DNA of 64,000 nt from Candidatus Methylophosphatis roskildensis (GCA_016708905.1 JADJEV010000003.1:1054001-1118000); one strand, 5' to 3'. Counted from the first letter of the stretch, positions 46,634 through 56,438 are shown. A program made the numbers and translations. Notes: generated by a model from the letters alone, not told the origin.

Positions 46634-47060
46634 TCATTTCGACCGCGCGTTACGGCGCCACTGCCAAGGCACAACCGGATTGGCGTCCATCCACAGCCCG
46701 CGCTCTAGCTGTCGCGCTTTGACTTCGGCATCGGCCTTACGGTCCTGGACGGATTGCTCCGTCTCATACTTCTTGTAGTGCCACGCCCCAGGCCCGACTG
46801 GATCTGCGGCAAACATACATCCCTACCATCCGCGAGGACCTTGCCGATGATTCGTCCGTAACGGTCATGCTTGGTCCATTCGACCTGAACTGTCTTGATG
46901 AATACGGTGTCGGTCAAGCGTTGGCGGGAGACGCGGCCATATGATTGCCCCTTTTCCGGAGAGTCGATGCCGGCCAGTCGAATTCTGTGTTGGGTGTTTG
47001 AAGAGTCGACGACCGAGAGTGTGTCGCCATATCTGCTTGCTTGGTTGTCATGATTGCTGC
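46634..47060 (-). pseudogene. thermonuclease (SNase-like) remnant
   Basis: Minus-strand frames together spell a staphylococcal-nuclease-like domain: GDTLSVVDSSNTQHRIRLAG, IDSPEKGQSYGR, VEWTKHDRYGRIIGKVLADG, then, after a shift near 46815, AWHYKKYETEQSVQDRKADA and RQLERGLWMD. The GCCTGGGGCGTGG run appears to have changed length. No intact start or signal peptide remains. Family residues (Asp in GIDSPE, Arg in DRYGR) are present, but the gene is broken. Confidence 0.65.
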
Positions 47061-47093
47061 GGTTTGGACGCTGGCCGGGGGCGGCGATCCGGG

Positions 47094-49046
47094 TCAGTTC
47101 GAGCGGCCGGCGTCGCCGCTGCGCCCGGCAAGGAACGCCTGGGCCTCCTCCCGGCGCTCGAAGACGTGGGGCGCGATGCCGCGCGCGGAGAAGGCCTCGC
47201 CCAGCTTGGCGCGCAGGAACGCGCTGGTGGCGTATCGGGTGATATGACTAAAATAGTTGGCCAGGAAGTAGCGGTCCATCTCGGCGTAAATGTCGTACAT
47301 GTCCTGGTTGATCCGAAACCGGTCGTAGTTGATGATCACGCCGACCCGCTTGCCGGCTTCCCGGCAGCGCAGCTCGCAAATATCCCAGATGGCCTGCACG
47401 TCCTCGGCGACGCGGACATGCATGCCCTCGAAGTTGAGGAACAGGATATTGCGCTCCGGATCGTAAATGGCCCGCTCCGGCAAGGACAGATTGAGCAGTT
47501 CAGCCTCCAGGCCCATCGGGTTGGGGTTGAAGATGCGAGCATCCATCTCGCCGTATTCACCGACGATAGGTTCGAAGTCCATGTTCGGCAGAATGTCCCG
47601 GTCGACGTCCATGCCGGGCGCCACCTCGATCAGTGCCAGCCCCCCGCTGACCCGACGGAACACGCAGCGTTCGGTGACGTAAAAGACTGACTTCCCGCGA
47701 TCATAGGCGTACTGGCCATTGAAGGTGATCTGTCCGACCTTCTTGAGGAACTTCCGCTGCTGGCCCTCCTGGGCAATCCGCAGCTTGCCGTCATTGACCT
47801 CGACCTTGAGACCATTGCCGGTGAACGTGCCGACGAACACGACGAGGCGGGCGTTCTGGCTAATGTTTATAAAGCCGCCGGCCCCAGTCAGGCCGCCGCC
47901 GAAGCGGCTGACGTTGACGTTGCCGGCGGCATCGCACTCAGCCATGCCAAGACAGGCCATGTCGAGGCCGCCACCGTCGTAGAAATCGAACTGCTGATTC
48001 TCGTCGATCACCGCATCCATGTTGACCCCGGTCCCGAAGTCACCCCCGGTCGAGGGAATCCCACCGATCAGGCCCGATTCCACGGTCATAGTCAGCAGGT
48101 GCGAGATCCGCTCCTCGTTGGCAACCACCGCCACGCCTTCGGGCATGCCGACCCCCAGATTGATGATGCCGTTGGGCGGCAATTCAAAGGCAGCACGACG
48201 GGCGATCATCTTGCGCTCGGTCAGCGGCGTCGACACCAGGCTGGGGTGGGGAATCCGGAACTCGCCGGCGTAGGCAGCGCTATACTGGGTTGCCAGGGTC
48301 TGCATGTGCTGGGCCGGTTCGGCCACGACCACGCAATCAACCAGAATCCCTGGAATTTTGATCTGCCGCGGCGGTAGCCCGCTGCGCTCGGCGATCCGTT
48401 CGACTTGGGCTATCACGATGCCGTTGCTGTTCTTGGCAGCCATCGCCATGGCAAGGTTGTTGAGGGTCAGCGCTTCCCGCTCCATCGTGATGTTTCCGAA
48501 GGTATCGGCGGTGGTGCCGCGCACGAAGGCGACGTTGACTGTGCCGACCTTGTAGAACAGCCACTCCTCGTCATCGACTTCAACCAGACTGACGATGTCC
48601 TTGGTCGTGGCGGCATTGATCCGGCTGCCGCCGTAGCGGGGATCGACGAAGGTATGGAGCCCGACCTTGGAGAATGAACCCGGTTTGCCGGCGGCCAGAT
48701 CCCGGAACAACTGACAGATGATGCCCTGGGGCAGGTTATAGGCCTGGATGCGGTTGTCGAGTGCCAGTTGCGCCACCGTCGGCATCCGGCCCCAGTGGCC
48801 CGCCACCACCCGGCGCAGCAAGCCTTCGTGGCCCAGGTGATTGAGCCCCAGGGTTTTGCCGTCGCCCTGGCCGGCGGCGGCGAACAACGTCAGGTCCTTT
48901 GGGCTGCCGGTGTCGAGGAAGCGGCGCTCCAGCGCTGATAGCAAAGCCTCGGCAAAGCCGGTTTGGACGAACCCGGTGCTGGCCAGGGTATCGCCGTCCC
49001 GGATCAGGGCGATTGCTTCGGCGGCAGTAACGATTTTGCTACGCAT
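47094..49046 (-). CDS. acyl-CoA:acetate/3-ketoacid CoA transferase, fused alpha-beta
   Basis: A single chain of 650 residues joining both halves of a family I CoA transferase, as in propionate CoA-transferase and YdiF. The alpha half starts SKIVTAAEAIALIRDGDTLASTGF; the beta half has TVESGLIGGIPSTGGDFG, whose glutamate carries the CoA intermediate. A further C-terminal extension of about 110 residues (NILFLNFEGMHVRVAEDVQAIW onward) is seen in longer family members. It probably equilibrates short-chain acyl-CoAs with acetate; exact substrates are unknown. Confidence 0.9.
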   Translation of the reverse strand: MRSKIVTAAEAIALIRDGDTLASTGFVQTGFAEALLSALERRFLDTGSPKDLTLFAAAGQGDGKTLGLNHLGHEGLLRRVVAGHWGRMPTVAQLALDNRIQAYNLPQGIICQLFRDLAAGKPGSFSKVGLHTFVDPRYGGSRINAATTKDIVSLVEVDDEEWLFYKVGTVNVAFVRGTTADTFGNITMEREALTLNNLAMAMAAKNSNGIVIAQVERIAERSGLPPRQIKIPGILVDCVVVAEPAQHMQTLATQYSAAYAGEFRIPHPSLVSTPLTERKMIARRAAFELPPNGIINLGVGMPEGVAVVANEERISHLLTMTVESGLIGGIPSTGGDFGTGVNMDAVIDENQQFDFYDGGGLDMACLGMAECDAAGNVNVSRFGGGLTGAGGFINISQNARLVVFVGTFTGNGLKVEVNDGKLRIAQEGQQRKFLKKVGQITFNGQYAYDRGKSVFYVTERCVFRRVSGGLALIEVAPGMDVDRDILPNMDFEPIVGEYGEMDARIFNPNPMGLEAELLNLSLPERAIYDPERNILFLNFEGMHVRVAEDVQAIWDICELRCREAGKRVGVIINYDRFRINQDMYDIYAEMDRYFLANYFSHITRYATSAFLRAKLGEAFSARGIAPHVFERREEAQAFLAGRSGDAGRSN

Positions 49047-49104
49047 AGTGGTTTCCTTCCGCTCATTCTTTGACGTCCCGCCGAAGGACCGACGGACGAC
49101 ACCA

Positions 49105-49368
49105 TCATCGTCGCGCTACCTGCAGGGTCACCCCACCCTCGACCCTGCAGAGCCAGTAAAAGGGGCCAGGCACGCTGTCCGTGACCAAGATGGTCAAGCC
49201 TTCAAAGTCACTCGCCGCACTGGGAAGCTCACTTGCTTTGAGCACGGCCGACGCCCATCGAAGCGCTTGTTTCCGAACGACCGCTACCGGGATGTGGCGA
49301 CGGTCAGCAACGATGAATGGCTCTAGTGCCATATAACGATGGCTTACCGAGGCGATGCTGTCGGTCAT
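49105..49368 (-). CDS. possible small hypothetical protein
   Basis: An 87-residue frame, MTDSIASVSHRYMALEPFIV onward, preceded by AAAGGAATTGGCGTG, a plausible ribosome site. It lies downstream of the antitoxin gene on the same strand. No motif was recognised; it might be noncoding. Confidence 0.3.
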   Translation of the reverse strand: MTDSIASVSHRYMALEPFIVADRRHIPVAVVRKQALRWASAVLKASELPSAASDFEGLTILVTDSVPGPFYWLCRVEGGVTLQVARR

Positions 49369-49483
49369 CACGCCAATTCCTTTGGCCTGCCGACGACAGT
49401 TCGTGGCTGGACGCTGCTGGCTACCAGTGCCCTTCAATAAACCCATTGCCATAGGCAGACGGAGTGGTTTTGCCTCGCGCCAT

Positions 49484-49819
49484 TCAGGCAGCGACCAGCA
49501 CCGAAACGAGGCCTGCCGGGTGATTTGCCGCCTTGGGACGAATGATGATCTCCACGTCCTTGTCGAGCAGGGTAATGAAATGCAGCATGCGCTCCGACGA
49601 AAAACGACGAAGTTTGAAGTTGCGCAGTTCGGATACATGGGGCTGGGGGATGCCGAAAATGTCGGCAATACGGGTCTGCGTCAGCTTCCGATCTTTGATG
49701 AGTTCGTTGAGGCGCATGGCCAGTTGAACACGAAGTTTGCGTTCTCCTGCGTCTGCAAATCCCAAATCCTGGAACACGTCACCCGTGCCGACTTCCACCG
49801 TCTCAGTCTTCCTTGCCAT
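49484..49819 (-). CDS. higA: XRE-family antitoxin (HigA-like)
   Basis: A 111-residue protein with a helix-turn-helix (LTQTRIADIFGIPQPHVSELR) of the COG5606 group, usually the antitoxin and autorepressor of HigB/RelE-like toxins. It overlaps the toxin gene by 17 bp, toxin first, which is the HigBA order. The C terminus (DVEIIIRPKA) probably binds the toxin. Confidence 0.82.
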   Translation of the reverse strand: MARKTETVEVGTGDVFQDLGFADAGERKLRVQLAMRLNELIKDRKLTQTRIADIFGIPQPHVSELRNFKLRRFSSERMLHFITLLDKDVEIIIRPKAANHPAGLVSVLVAA

Positions 49820-50180
49820 ATCGCACCTCGTAGTCGTTACGCGCCGTCTTCAATCGTTCATGGATGAGATCGATGTCGGACTTGGCGGTGTGGATGCCCG
49901 ATGGCGATTTCTTCTGGAAGCAGTGAAGAACATAGACCGCCTTGGCGAACCGTACCGTGTACGCCGCTCGAAAGGCGTCCCCACGAAAATTCTCCACCAA
50001 CTCGAAAACGCCGGCCCCTTCACCCTTCCAAGGCTTCGCTGTTGGCGGCTGGCCGCCCATCTGCACCACGCCAAGTTCGTAACCGAACTCATCAACCACC
50101 TCCGCGGGGAAATTCAACAGATCCCGCTTGGACGAACCAACCCAATGCAACGGGCGTTCGGTTCGAGGACGAATGCTCAT
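49803..50180 (-). CDS. higB: RelE/HigB-like toxin (phage Gp49-like, COG4679)
   Basis: A 125-residue putative mRNA interferase. Family blocks visible are KRDLLNFPAEVVDEFGYELGVVQ, AKPWKGEGAGVFELVE and FRAAYTVRFAKAVYVLHCFQKKS. ATG 50180 starts the conserved region; a longer frame upstream is not supported. It precedes and overlaps its antitoxin, so unequal expression would rely on coupling and autoregulation. Confidence 0.84.
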   Translation of the reverse strand: MSIRPRTERPLHWVGSSKRDLLNFPAEVVDEFGYELGVVQMGGQPPTAKPWKGEGAGVFELVENFRGDAFRAAYTVRFAKAVYVLHCFQKKSPSGIHTAKSDIDLIHERLKTARNDYEVRYGKED

Positions 50181-50197
50181 CGACGAAGTATACCGCG

Positions 50198-50524
50198 TTA
50201 GGTATGCCCTGCAAGCGTATCCTGCCACTGCGCTGTCGTCCTCGGCAACGCGCGTGCGCGCCAGCGCCCAAGCCGCGCATCGGATGCGCACGCGTCTGCG
50301 AACAGCGCACTCAGCGGCGCTTCATCATCGGCCGTGGCGTCGGCCAGCGTGGCATCGGTGCTATCGTCATCCGCTTCGCCACGACCTAGCCCGAGCCTGG
50401 CACTCCGTCCGCGCCGCAGTTGCCTGCGGTACTGCACCGGGAAAGCCGCGATGACCTCGGTGGTCATCATCACTGCGTGCTCGACCACAGCATGGCCGTA
50501 AGTCTGTTCGATTTGGGCGGTCAT
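50198..50524 (-). CDS. possible hypothetical protein upstream of the toxin gene
   Basis: A 108-residue frame (MTAQIEQTYGHAVVEHAVMM to WQDTLAGHT) ending 18 bp before the toxin start. It could be the first gene of the toxin-antitoxin operon or a chance frame; an acidic Asp/Ala-rich centre is the only feature seen. Confidence 0.3.
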   Translation of the reverse strand: MTAQIEQTYGHAVVEHAVMMTTEVIAAFPVQYRRQLRRGRSARLGLGRGEADDDSTDATLADATADDEAPLSALFADACASDARLGRWRARALPRTTAQWQDTLAGHT

Positions 50525-50674
50525 TTGGTGTCGGCGTGTGTAGGCGCGAAGCTATCGCGCGGCGTTGGCCAATTGAATCCTCCGCGGGTATCCTCTGATC
50601 ATCAACGATCGACGGCCAGCTTTCAGGCCGTCGCGAGTGCGGAGGGTCTGATCCTGGGAGATTCGCTCGAACGC

Positions 50675-51364
50675 ATGTGGCTGGGTCAGGTGCCCGCCTT
50701 GGTCGCGCGCCCGGATAGCATGGATGCGCCGTTGCCAACCGTGATTTGGTTCCACGGGTTGAGCGCGGACAAGGAACTGCACCAACCCGAGCTCGAACGA
50801 TTCGCGGCATCGGGCTTCCTCGCGGTCGGCATCGATTCCGCCGGTCATGGCGAACGCCGAATGCCGGATCTGGATAGCCGGTTCTCGCAACCGCGCGAGG
50901 TGACCGGCCGATTGTTCTACGCGCTGGTTGCACAGACGGTCGCCGAGGTACCGCGGATCATCGACACGCTGATCGATCGCGGCATGAGCGACCCGAATCG
51001 AATCGGCGCTGCCGGCGTCTCGATGGGCGCGTGCATCGTCTATGGTGCGGTCGCCACGGAGCCGCGGATCTGCGGCGCCGTCGCGCTGCTGGGCTCACCC
51101 GAATGGACTCACCCGGACAGCCCGCATTGCCGTGCGGACAGCTTTTACCCGACCGCCTTGCTGTCGATCACCGCGGAACTGGACGAAGTCGTTCCGCCCG
51201 TGGCGGCACGCAATCTGCATGACAAGCTCGCCGCCCGCTATGCCGCGCGGCCGGAACGTCTGATGTACAGGCAGATCGCCGGAGCGCCGCATTTCCTGAC
51301 ACCGGAAGACTGGCTCCGCGCGGTCGGCGAAGCTATTGCGTGGCTCCAACGGTTCGCGAAATGA
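50675..51364 (+). CDS. alpha/beta hydrolase (dienelactone hydrolase/prolyl oligopeptidase-like)
   Basis: Serine hydrolase of about 229 residues. Visible features are VIWFHGLSADKELHQPE, GIDSAGHGER, the nucleophile elbow GVSMGA in IGAAGVSMGACIVYGA, an acidic residue in ITAELDEVVPP, and a histidine in GAPHFLTPEDW. ATG 50675 is used; the frame is open back to 50420 with no better start. The substrate is unknown. Confidence 0.75.
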   Translation: MWLGQVPALVARPDSMDAPLPTVIWFHGLSADKELHQPELERFAASGFLAVGIDSAGHGERRMPDLDSRFSQPREVTGRLFYALVAQTVAEVPRIIDTLIDRGMSDPNRIGAAGVSMGACIVYGAVATEPRICGAVALLGSPEWTHPDSPHCRADSFYPTALLSITAELDEVVPPVAARNLHDKLAARYAARPERLMYRQIAGAPHFLTPEDWLRAVGEAIAWLQRFAK

Positions 51365-51463
51365 ACGCGGCCTTGCCAACGGGAAGCATCCCGACTGCAA
51401 ACTTCCAGGCCATCATGCGCTGTCGCCTCAAAGCCGGAATCTGCCCCGGCGAAAACAACTGGA

Positions 51464-52858
51464 TCACTGTTCGCTTCGCGCCTCGCCAGAGAGCGGTTCA
51501 AACTCGCCGTCGCTCGAGTGCTGCAGACGGACTGCCGGGTTGTACTTGAGGCAGTTCGGCACACAGTCGCACTCGGCCGCGATCTTCATGGGCGCGATCC
51601 TGCCTTCACTCCTCAATTGGACGAGCCGCGGCAGCACCGTGTCACGCAGCGTTTCCGGGTCGATCGTGTTGACGTAGATCAGCGTTCCGCCCTCGAATCC
51701 GGCCGGGTTGGAAACGCGCCACTTGATCTGCACCCGCCACGGCATCGGTACGTCGGCATCCGGCGGCTTGTAGTGCCATTCCTCATTGCACGGAATCCCC
51801 GGTCCCATTGCTGCGTGGCAGGCGTGAACGAGGTCGGAGACACCGCGCAATTCCTCGACCGAATGGTTCCAGGGTTGACTGCGCTCGCTCTTGGAATAGA
51901 TCTCGAGCGTCGGAAATCGATGTCCGAATCCGGCGAAGGCGATCGCGTGCTCGTTCTCCGCGAAGACCAGGTTGCGCTGCGCGGCGAAGTTCACCGCCTC
52001 GTCGTTGTAGATGTTGGGATTGGCCCGCACCACGCGAATCTCCATTTCGTTGGCGGCGCCGCGCTCGTCGATGGCGACCAGTTGCTTGTGCAGATGATCG
52101 AACGAGGCGCCGCCCTCCTTCAACCAGTTCTGGAACACGGCCACATAGCGCACGTAACGGTTCGACAGGTAGATGTCCCGCAGCGCCTCGATCGTGAAGC
52201 GGAAGTATTGGTAGTGCTCCTCCTGCGTCATCGCACCGGAGGAGGCGAGCTGGTTGTCGCAGATCGCGCTGTCAATGAAATGCCGGCGACCAATGATCAG
52301 CTCATGGCCACCACCGAAGAATGCGTTCGCCAGCGCGAGCTTCTTCTCGATCGGCGTCGCGCGAACTGTCGCCTCGTCGACACCCGAGCGCACCATCCGC
52401 GCGTCGATGATGTCCAGCACGTGGCGCCGGCCGCGCGGGCCGGCGAGGTAGCTGTCCTTGCGCGTCTGCAGGGCGGGTGGCAGGAAGTAGCTGTAGTTCT
52501 TCTCCCAGTAATCGAAGGACACGATCTCGAACAGATTGGGCACCCGCCGGAACACCCACTCGGTGTCGAACAACTGATCGGCGGTCAGCCCCTTGAGCGT
52601 CTCCCAGCCGGTGGCGGTCTGCACCAGTCGAGCCTTCTCCGGCGGAGTCTCGAACAGTCGACCGTGGCAGAAGGCGCAGTGCGCCCCGTCCCTGGCCGGG
52701 TCGAGCGGCGAGCCGGCGTTGCCGTCGTGCCTGAGAGGCCGGTGACCGCGACTGGGCACCGACCATACCTCGGTGCCCGTGAAGGGGTTGAGCTGTTTGA
52801 TCGTGCCATCCCGCATCCGGATCAGGTGGGCTGCGATGGGCATCATGTCTTGCATCAT
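51464..52858 (-). CDS. GalT-like nucleotidyltransferase (DUF4921-type)
   Basis: A 464-residue protein of the galactose-1-phosphate uridylyltransferase fold. It has a zinc-type CAFCHGR near the N terminus, the IGRRHF and NWLKEGGASFDHLHKQLVAID block containing a HIT-like H-x-H-x-Q, and late GIPCNEEWHYKPP. Such proteins transfer nucleotides between sugar phosphates, but the DUF4921 group has no settled substrate known to me. The MMQDMM start at 52858 follows GAAGAG; the frame extends further upstream without motifs. Confidence 0.75.
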   Translation of the reverse strand: MMQDMMPIAAHLIRMRDGTIKQLNPFTGTEVWSVPSRGHRPLRHDGNAGSPLDPARDGAHCAFCHGRLFETPPEKARLVQTATGWETLKGLTADQLFDTEWVFRRVPNLFEIVSFDYWEKNYSYFLPPALQTRKDSYLAGPRGRRHVLDIIDARMVRSGVDEATVRATPIEKKLALANAFFGGGHELIIGRRHFIDSAICDNQLASSGAMTQEEHYQYFRFTIEALRDIYLSNRYVRYVAVFQNWLKEGGASFDHLHKQLVAIDERGAANEMEIRVVRANPNIYNDEAVNFAAQRNLVFAENEHAIAFAGFGHRFPTLEIYSKSERSQPWNHSVEELRGVSDLVHACHAAMGPGIPCNEEWHYKPPDADVPMPWRVQIKWRVSNPAGFEGGTLIYVNTIDPETLRDTVLPRLVQLRSEGRIAPMKIAAECDCVPNCLKYNPAVRLQHSSDGEFEPLSGEARSEQ

Positions 52859-53058
52859 CTGGGGCTCTTCGTGTGTGGGGCGACGCCGGGCCGACATCAT
52901 ACAAGTGCGCGATGCCAATGGGCGACCGTGCGCCGCAACAGAAATCGCGCAGCCCCCGGGCCGCCGCGATCCGACGAACAGATCGGCGAGGCGGGTCCGC
53001 GCTTGTGCTTCGAGCCGCAATGCGGCAGTGTGGCGGATCTTCAGCGAGGGGGGCGTCG

Positions 53059-53982
53059 ATGAGCAGAACCTGGTTCGCAAAAGGCCTGCGCGGCATGATC
53101 GCCAGGCGCATCCAGATGGACCTGCTGCGCCAGGGCTTCTTCGTCGGCCCGGCCGGGAAGTTCGCCGACGGCATATTTGGCAACGACACCGTCACCGCGC
53201 TGTCGAGGCTGCAGGTGGCCCGCGCACTACCGATGGTCGGTGCTGTCGACACACCGACCTGGCAGCAATTGACGCATGATCCGCTGCCGACCTTGTTCGA
53301 ACGCTGCCTGAGCATGACGGCCGAGTTCGAAGGCCACGGCTTCGGCCTGTTGCAGGGCAATTTCGACGGTGCCGGCCTGACCTGGGGCGTGATCGGCTTC
53401 ACCTTGTCCAATGGCGAGATCCAGAAGCTGCTGGCCGAAGCCGAAGCCGCGGTACCGGGTACGCTGGACCGTGTGCTCGGCCCGCTGGCCGAGGTGTGGC
53501 GAGCCAGGACCGCGTTGCCGCGAGCACAGCAGGTGGTCTGGGCCGACAGCATCAGCACAGGGCCGAACAATGCCGACGTGCCGCCTGAGTGGAAGGCGGC
53601 ATTTGCTCGCCTGGGCGACGAGCCGGTCATCAAGCGTCAACAGATGCAGCGCGCCTACGACGCCTACTTCGTCCCCGCAGCCGCCACCGCGCGAAAGCTG
53701 CAATTGAACAGCGAGCTGGGCGTGGCGCTGGCCTTCGATTGTCATGTGCAGAACGGCAAGTCGCGCGTCCGGGCGGTGGCCGAGCTGACCCGGTTGGCGG
53801 GCCAGTTGCCCGAGGCCGAGATGCGCCTGCGCCTGGCCAATCGGGTGGCGGATCTGTCGTCGCCGAAGTGGCGACAGGATGTTCGCGGCCGCAAGATCAC
53901 GATCGCGTCCGGCGAGGCCACGTTTCGCGGCCGACACTACGTACTGGCAAACTGGGGGCTGGACGATTTCCCGGCGGCCTAG
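53059..53982 (+). CDS. peptidoglycan-binding protein with lysozyme-superfamily domain
   Basis: A 307-residue protein. Residues 15-75 form a peptidoglycan-binding repeat (RRIQMDLLRQGFFVGPAGKF, NDTVTALSRLQ). The rest resembles chitosanase/lysozyme-type glycosidases, with a candidate acid in FEGHGFGLLQGNFDGAGLTW and DGAGLTWGVIGFTL. No signal peptide is seen, so it may be phage-derived, released by lysis, or secreted otherwise. AGGGGGG lies before ATG 53059. Confidence 0.72.
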   Translation: MSRTWFAKGLRGMIARRIQMDLLRQGFFVGPAGKFADGIFGNDTVTALSRLQVARALPMVGAVDTPTWQQLTHDPLPTLFERCLSMTAEFEGHGFGLLQGNFDGAGLTWGVIGFTLSNGEIQKLLAEAEAAVPGTLDRVLGPLAEVWRARTALPRAQQVVWADSISTGPNNADVPPEWKAAFARLGDEPVIKRQQMQRAYDAYFVPAAATARKLQLNSELGVALAFDCHVQNGKSRVRAVAELTRLAGQLPEAEMRLRLANRVADLSSPKWRQDVRGRKITIASGEATFRGRHYVLANWGLDDFPAA

Positions 53983-54090
53983 CAGCCTGTGAGGCGCGTG
54001 TCTGTCGATCGTTCGCCCGACTGGTCTTGCACGCCCGCACCACGCGAAATTGCGGTACCATGCGCCGGCTGTACGAAAACACAGTTTGCC

Positions 54091-54318
54091 ATGACGAGTC
54101 CCGCCCCGTGGAAATACCAGCAGAACATCTTTGGCGTGAACAACGCCATCGTCGACGCTGAGAAACGGATCTTGGTTGTCAACGTGCCGGCGTCCGACGG
54201 ACCGCTGATGGCCGCGGCGCCGTCGATGTTCGCGGTGCTCGCGTGCATTGCCGACAGGCTGCCGGAACACGACGAACTGGGCCGTCTCGCGCGGCGCGCA
54301 ATCGAGCACATCCGATGA
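54091..54318 (+). CDS. small hypothetical protein, phage-like
   Basis: A 75-residue protein, MTSPAPWKYQQNIFGVNNAI onward. The C terminus GPLMAAAPSMFAVLACIAD resembles the LIAAAPDLLEAL ending of small phage and prophage proteins. Its stop codon overlaps the start of the helicase gene (ATGA), so it is coupled to it. Confidence 0.6.
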   Translation: MTSPAPWKYQQNIFGVNNAIVDAEKRILVVNVPASDGPLMAAAPSMFAVLACIADRLPEHDELGRLARRAIEHIR

Positions 54319-56438
54319 GCGAGGAATCCAGTGCCCCTGTGCGCCCGCAGCGCGATGCCCTGGGCGTTGCGCCCGGGGCGGTTGCGCCGTATCTCGCAAC
54401 GCTCAACCCCGCGCAACTGGAAGCCGTGCGTCACGGCGAGGACGAACGCGATTCGCCGCCGCTGCTGATCATCGCCGGGGCCGGCTCCGGCAAGACCAAC
54501 ACCCTGGCCCATCGGGTCGCCCATCTGATCGCGAAAGGCGGCGACCCCGGACGCATCCTGCTCCTTACATTCTCGCGTCGCGCGGCCGAAGAGATGACCC
54601 GTCGGGCGAATCGAATTCTCGCCCAGGTCGGTTCGGGTATCGGCAGAGCTTGCCTCGGCGGCCTGCCCTGGTCCGGCACCTTCCACAGTGTCGGCGCCAG
54701 ACTGTTGAGCGAATATGCACCGTCGATCGGGCTGAGTCCCGGTTTCACGCTGCACGACCGCGAGGACTCCGCCGATCTCATGAATCTGGTCCGGCACGAT
54801 CTGGGACTCTCGGCCAAGTCAAAGCGCTTTCCGCTGAAGGGCACCTGTCTGGGTATCTATTCGACGGTGGTGAATACTCGAACCGGCCTCACCGACGTGC
54901 TTCTGTCGGCCTATCCCTGGTGTCGAGAGTGGGAAGCGGACCTGAAGCGCCTGTTCCTCGCCTATGTCGAGGCAAAGCAGGCCCAGCAGGTGCTCGATTA
55001 CGACGATCTGTTGCTCTATTGGTCCCAGTTTGCCGCAGTGCCGGGACTCGGCCGCGAACTCGGTCAGCGCTTCGACCATGTCCTGGTCGATGAATACCAG
55101 GACACCAATCGCCTGCAGTCGGAAATCCTCCTTGCCCTGAAACCCGATGGCCGCGGGCTCACCGTGGTAGGCGACGACGCCCAGTCGATTTACGCCTTCC
55201 GCGGCGCAACGGTGCGCAACATCCTGGATTTCCCCGCGCAGTTCGATCCGCATGCCCGTCAGGTGGCGCTGGAGCGCAATTACCGTTCGACCCAGCCCAT
55301 CCTCGCCGCCGCCAATGGCGTCATCGGTCTGGCATGCGAAGGTTTTGCCAAGTCGCTATGGAGCGAACGCCCGTCGACTCGGCTGCCACTGCTGGTGTCG
55401 GTGAAGGATGACGCCGATCAGGCCGGCTACGTCGTCGAGCAGACGCTGGCACGGCGCGAGGCTGGCATGAAACTCAAGCATCAGGCCGTTCTATTTCGCA
55501 CCTCGCACCACAGCGCCCGACTCGAGGTCGAGCTGACCCGGCGTCAGATCCCGTTCGTGAAGTTCGGCGGTCTCAAGTTCCTCGAGGCCGCGCATGTGAA
55601 GGATGTGCTCGCCCTGGTACGCTGGTCGCAGAACCTGCGTGATCGGGTGTCGGGCTTTCGCGCGCTCCAGTTGCTGCCCGGAATCGGCCCGAAGACCGCT
55701 GCCCGGATTGTCGAGAACCTTGCCGCTGCAGCGCCCGCCTGTGCTCTGATCGCCGAACAGCCGGTCCCCGAATCGAGCCGCGGCGCCTGGCAGCCATTCG
55801 CTGCCCTGGTGGAATCGCTTGGCCTGCCCGCGCCGCCCTGGCCCGCCAGCTTCGAGGCCGCATGCCGGTGGTACGAGGGCGAACTTGAACGCCTCTATGA
55901 GGATGCGCCGCAACGGCAGATCGACATCGACCAGCTCGCACGCATGGCGGCCACTTATCCGAGCCGCGAGCGCTTTCTCACCGAACTCACCCTCGATCCG
56001 CCGGAAGCGACCAGCGCGCAAGCCGGCGTGCCGCTGCTCGACGAGGACTATTTAATCCTCTCGACCATCCATTCGGCCAAGGGACAGGAATGGAAGGCGG
56101 TGACGATTCTCAATGTGGTCGACGGCTGCATCCCGTCTGACATGGCCACCGGAAGCACGGCCGAAATCGACGAGGAGCGGCGCCTTCTGTACGTCGGGCT
56201 GACCCGCGCCAAGGACGAACTGGACCTGATCGTGCCCCAGCGCTTCTATGTGACACACCAGATGGGGTACGGGGATCGGCACGTCTATGCCAGTCGCTCC
56301 CGCTTCATTCCCGCTGCCCTGCTCTCTCTATTCGAACGACGTAGCTGGCCCGTGCCGGCGCCGGCACTCCGGGGGAGCGCCGAGTCCCGAAGCGAGGCGA
56401 TCGATCTGGCAAAGCGCATGCGGGCCATGTGGACTTAG
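54315..56438 (+). CDS. UvrD/Rep-family SF1A DNA helicase
   Basis: A 707-residue 3'-to-5' DNA helicase. Motif I IAGAGSGKTNT, motif Ia LLTFSRRAAEEMTRRA, motif II DEYQDTN, motif III GDDAQSIYAFRGA, motif IV LERNYRST, motif V STIHSAKGQEWKAV and motif VI YVGLTRAKDEL are all intact. It is a paralogue-like form rather than a clear UvrD or PcrA. It is coupled to the small gene before it, and copy C of the 101-bp element begins 42 bp after its stop. Confidence 0.9.
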   Translation: MSEESSAPVRPQRDALGVAPGAVAPYLATLNPAQLEAVRHGEDERDSPPLLIIAGAGSGKTNTLAHRVAHLIAKGGDPGRILLLTFSRRAAEEMTRRANRILAQVGSGIGRACLGGLPWSGTFHSVGARLLSEYAPSIGLSPGFTLHDREDSADLMNLVRHDLGLSAKSKRFPLKGTCLGIYSTVVNTRTGLTDVLLSAYPWCREWEADLKRLFLAYVEAKQAQQVLDYDDLLLYWSQFAAVPGLGRELGQRFDHVLVDEYQDTNRLQSEILLALKPDGRGLTVVGDDAQSIYAFRGATVRNILDFPAQFDPHARQVALERNYRSTQPILAAANGVIGLACEGFAKSLWSERPSTRLPLLVSVKDDADQAGYVVEQTLARREAGMKLKHQAVLFRTSHHSARLEVELTRRQIPFVKFGGLKFLEAAHVKDVLALVRWSQNLRDRVSGFRALQLLPGIGPKTAARIVENLAAAAPACALIAEQPVPESSRGAWQPFAALVESLGLPAPPWPASFEAACRWYEGELERLYEDAPQRQIDIDQLARMAATYPSRERFLTELTLDPPEATSAQAGVPLLDEDYLILSTIHSAKGQEWKAVTILNVVDGCIPSDMATGSTAEIDEERRLLYVGLTRAKDELDLIVPQRFYVTHQMGYGDRHVYASRSRFIPAALLSLFERRSWPVPAPALRGSAESRSEAIDLAKRMRAMWT

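Noticed and set aside
44141..46708. An 855-codon plus-strand frame crossing the IS and TPR array
   Set aside because: It is antisense to the transposase and out of frame with the TPR units; the translation is arginine-rich repeats.
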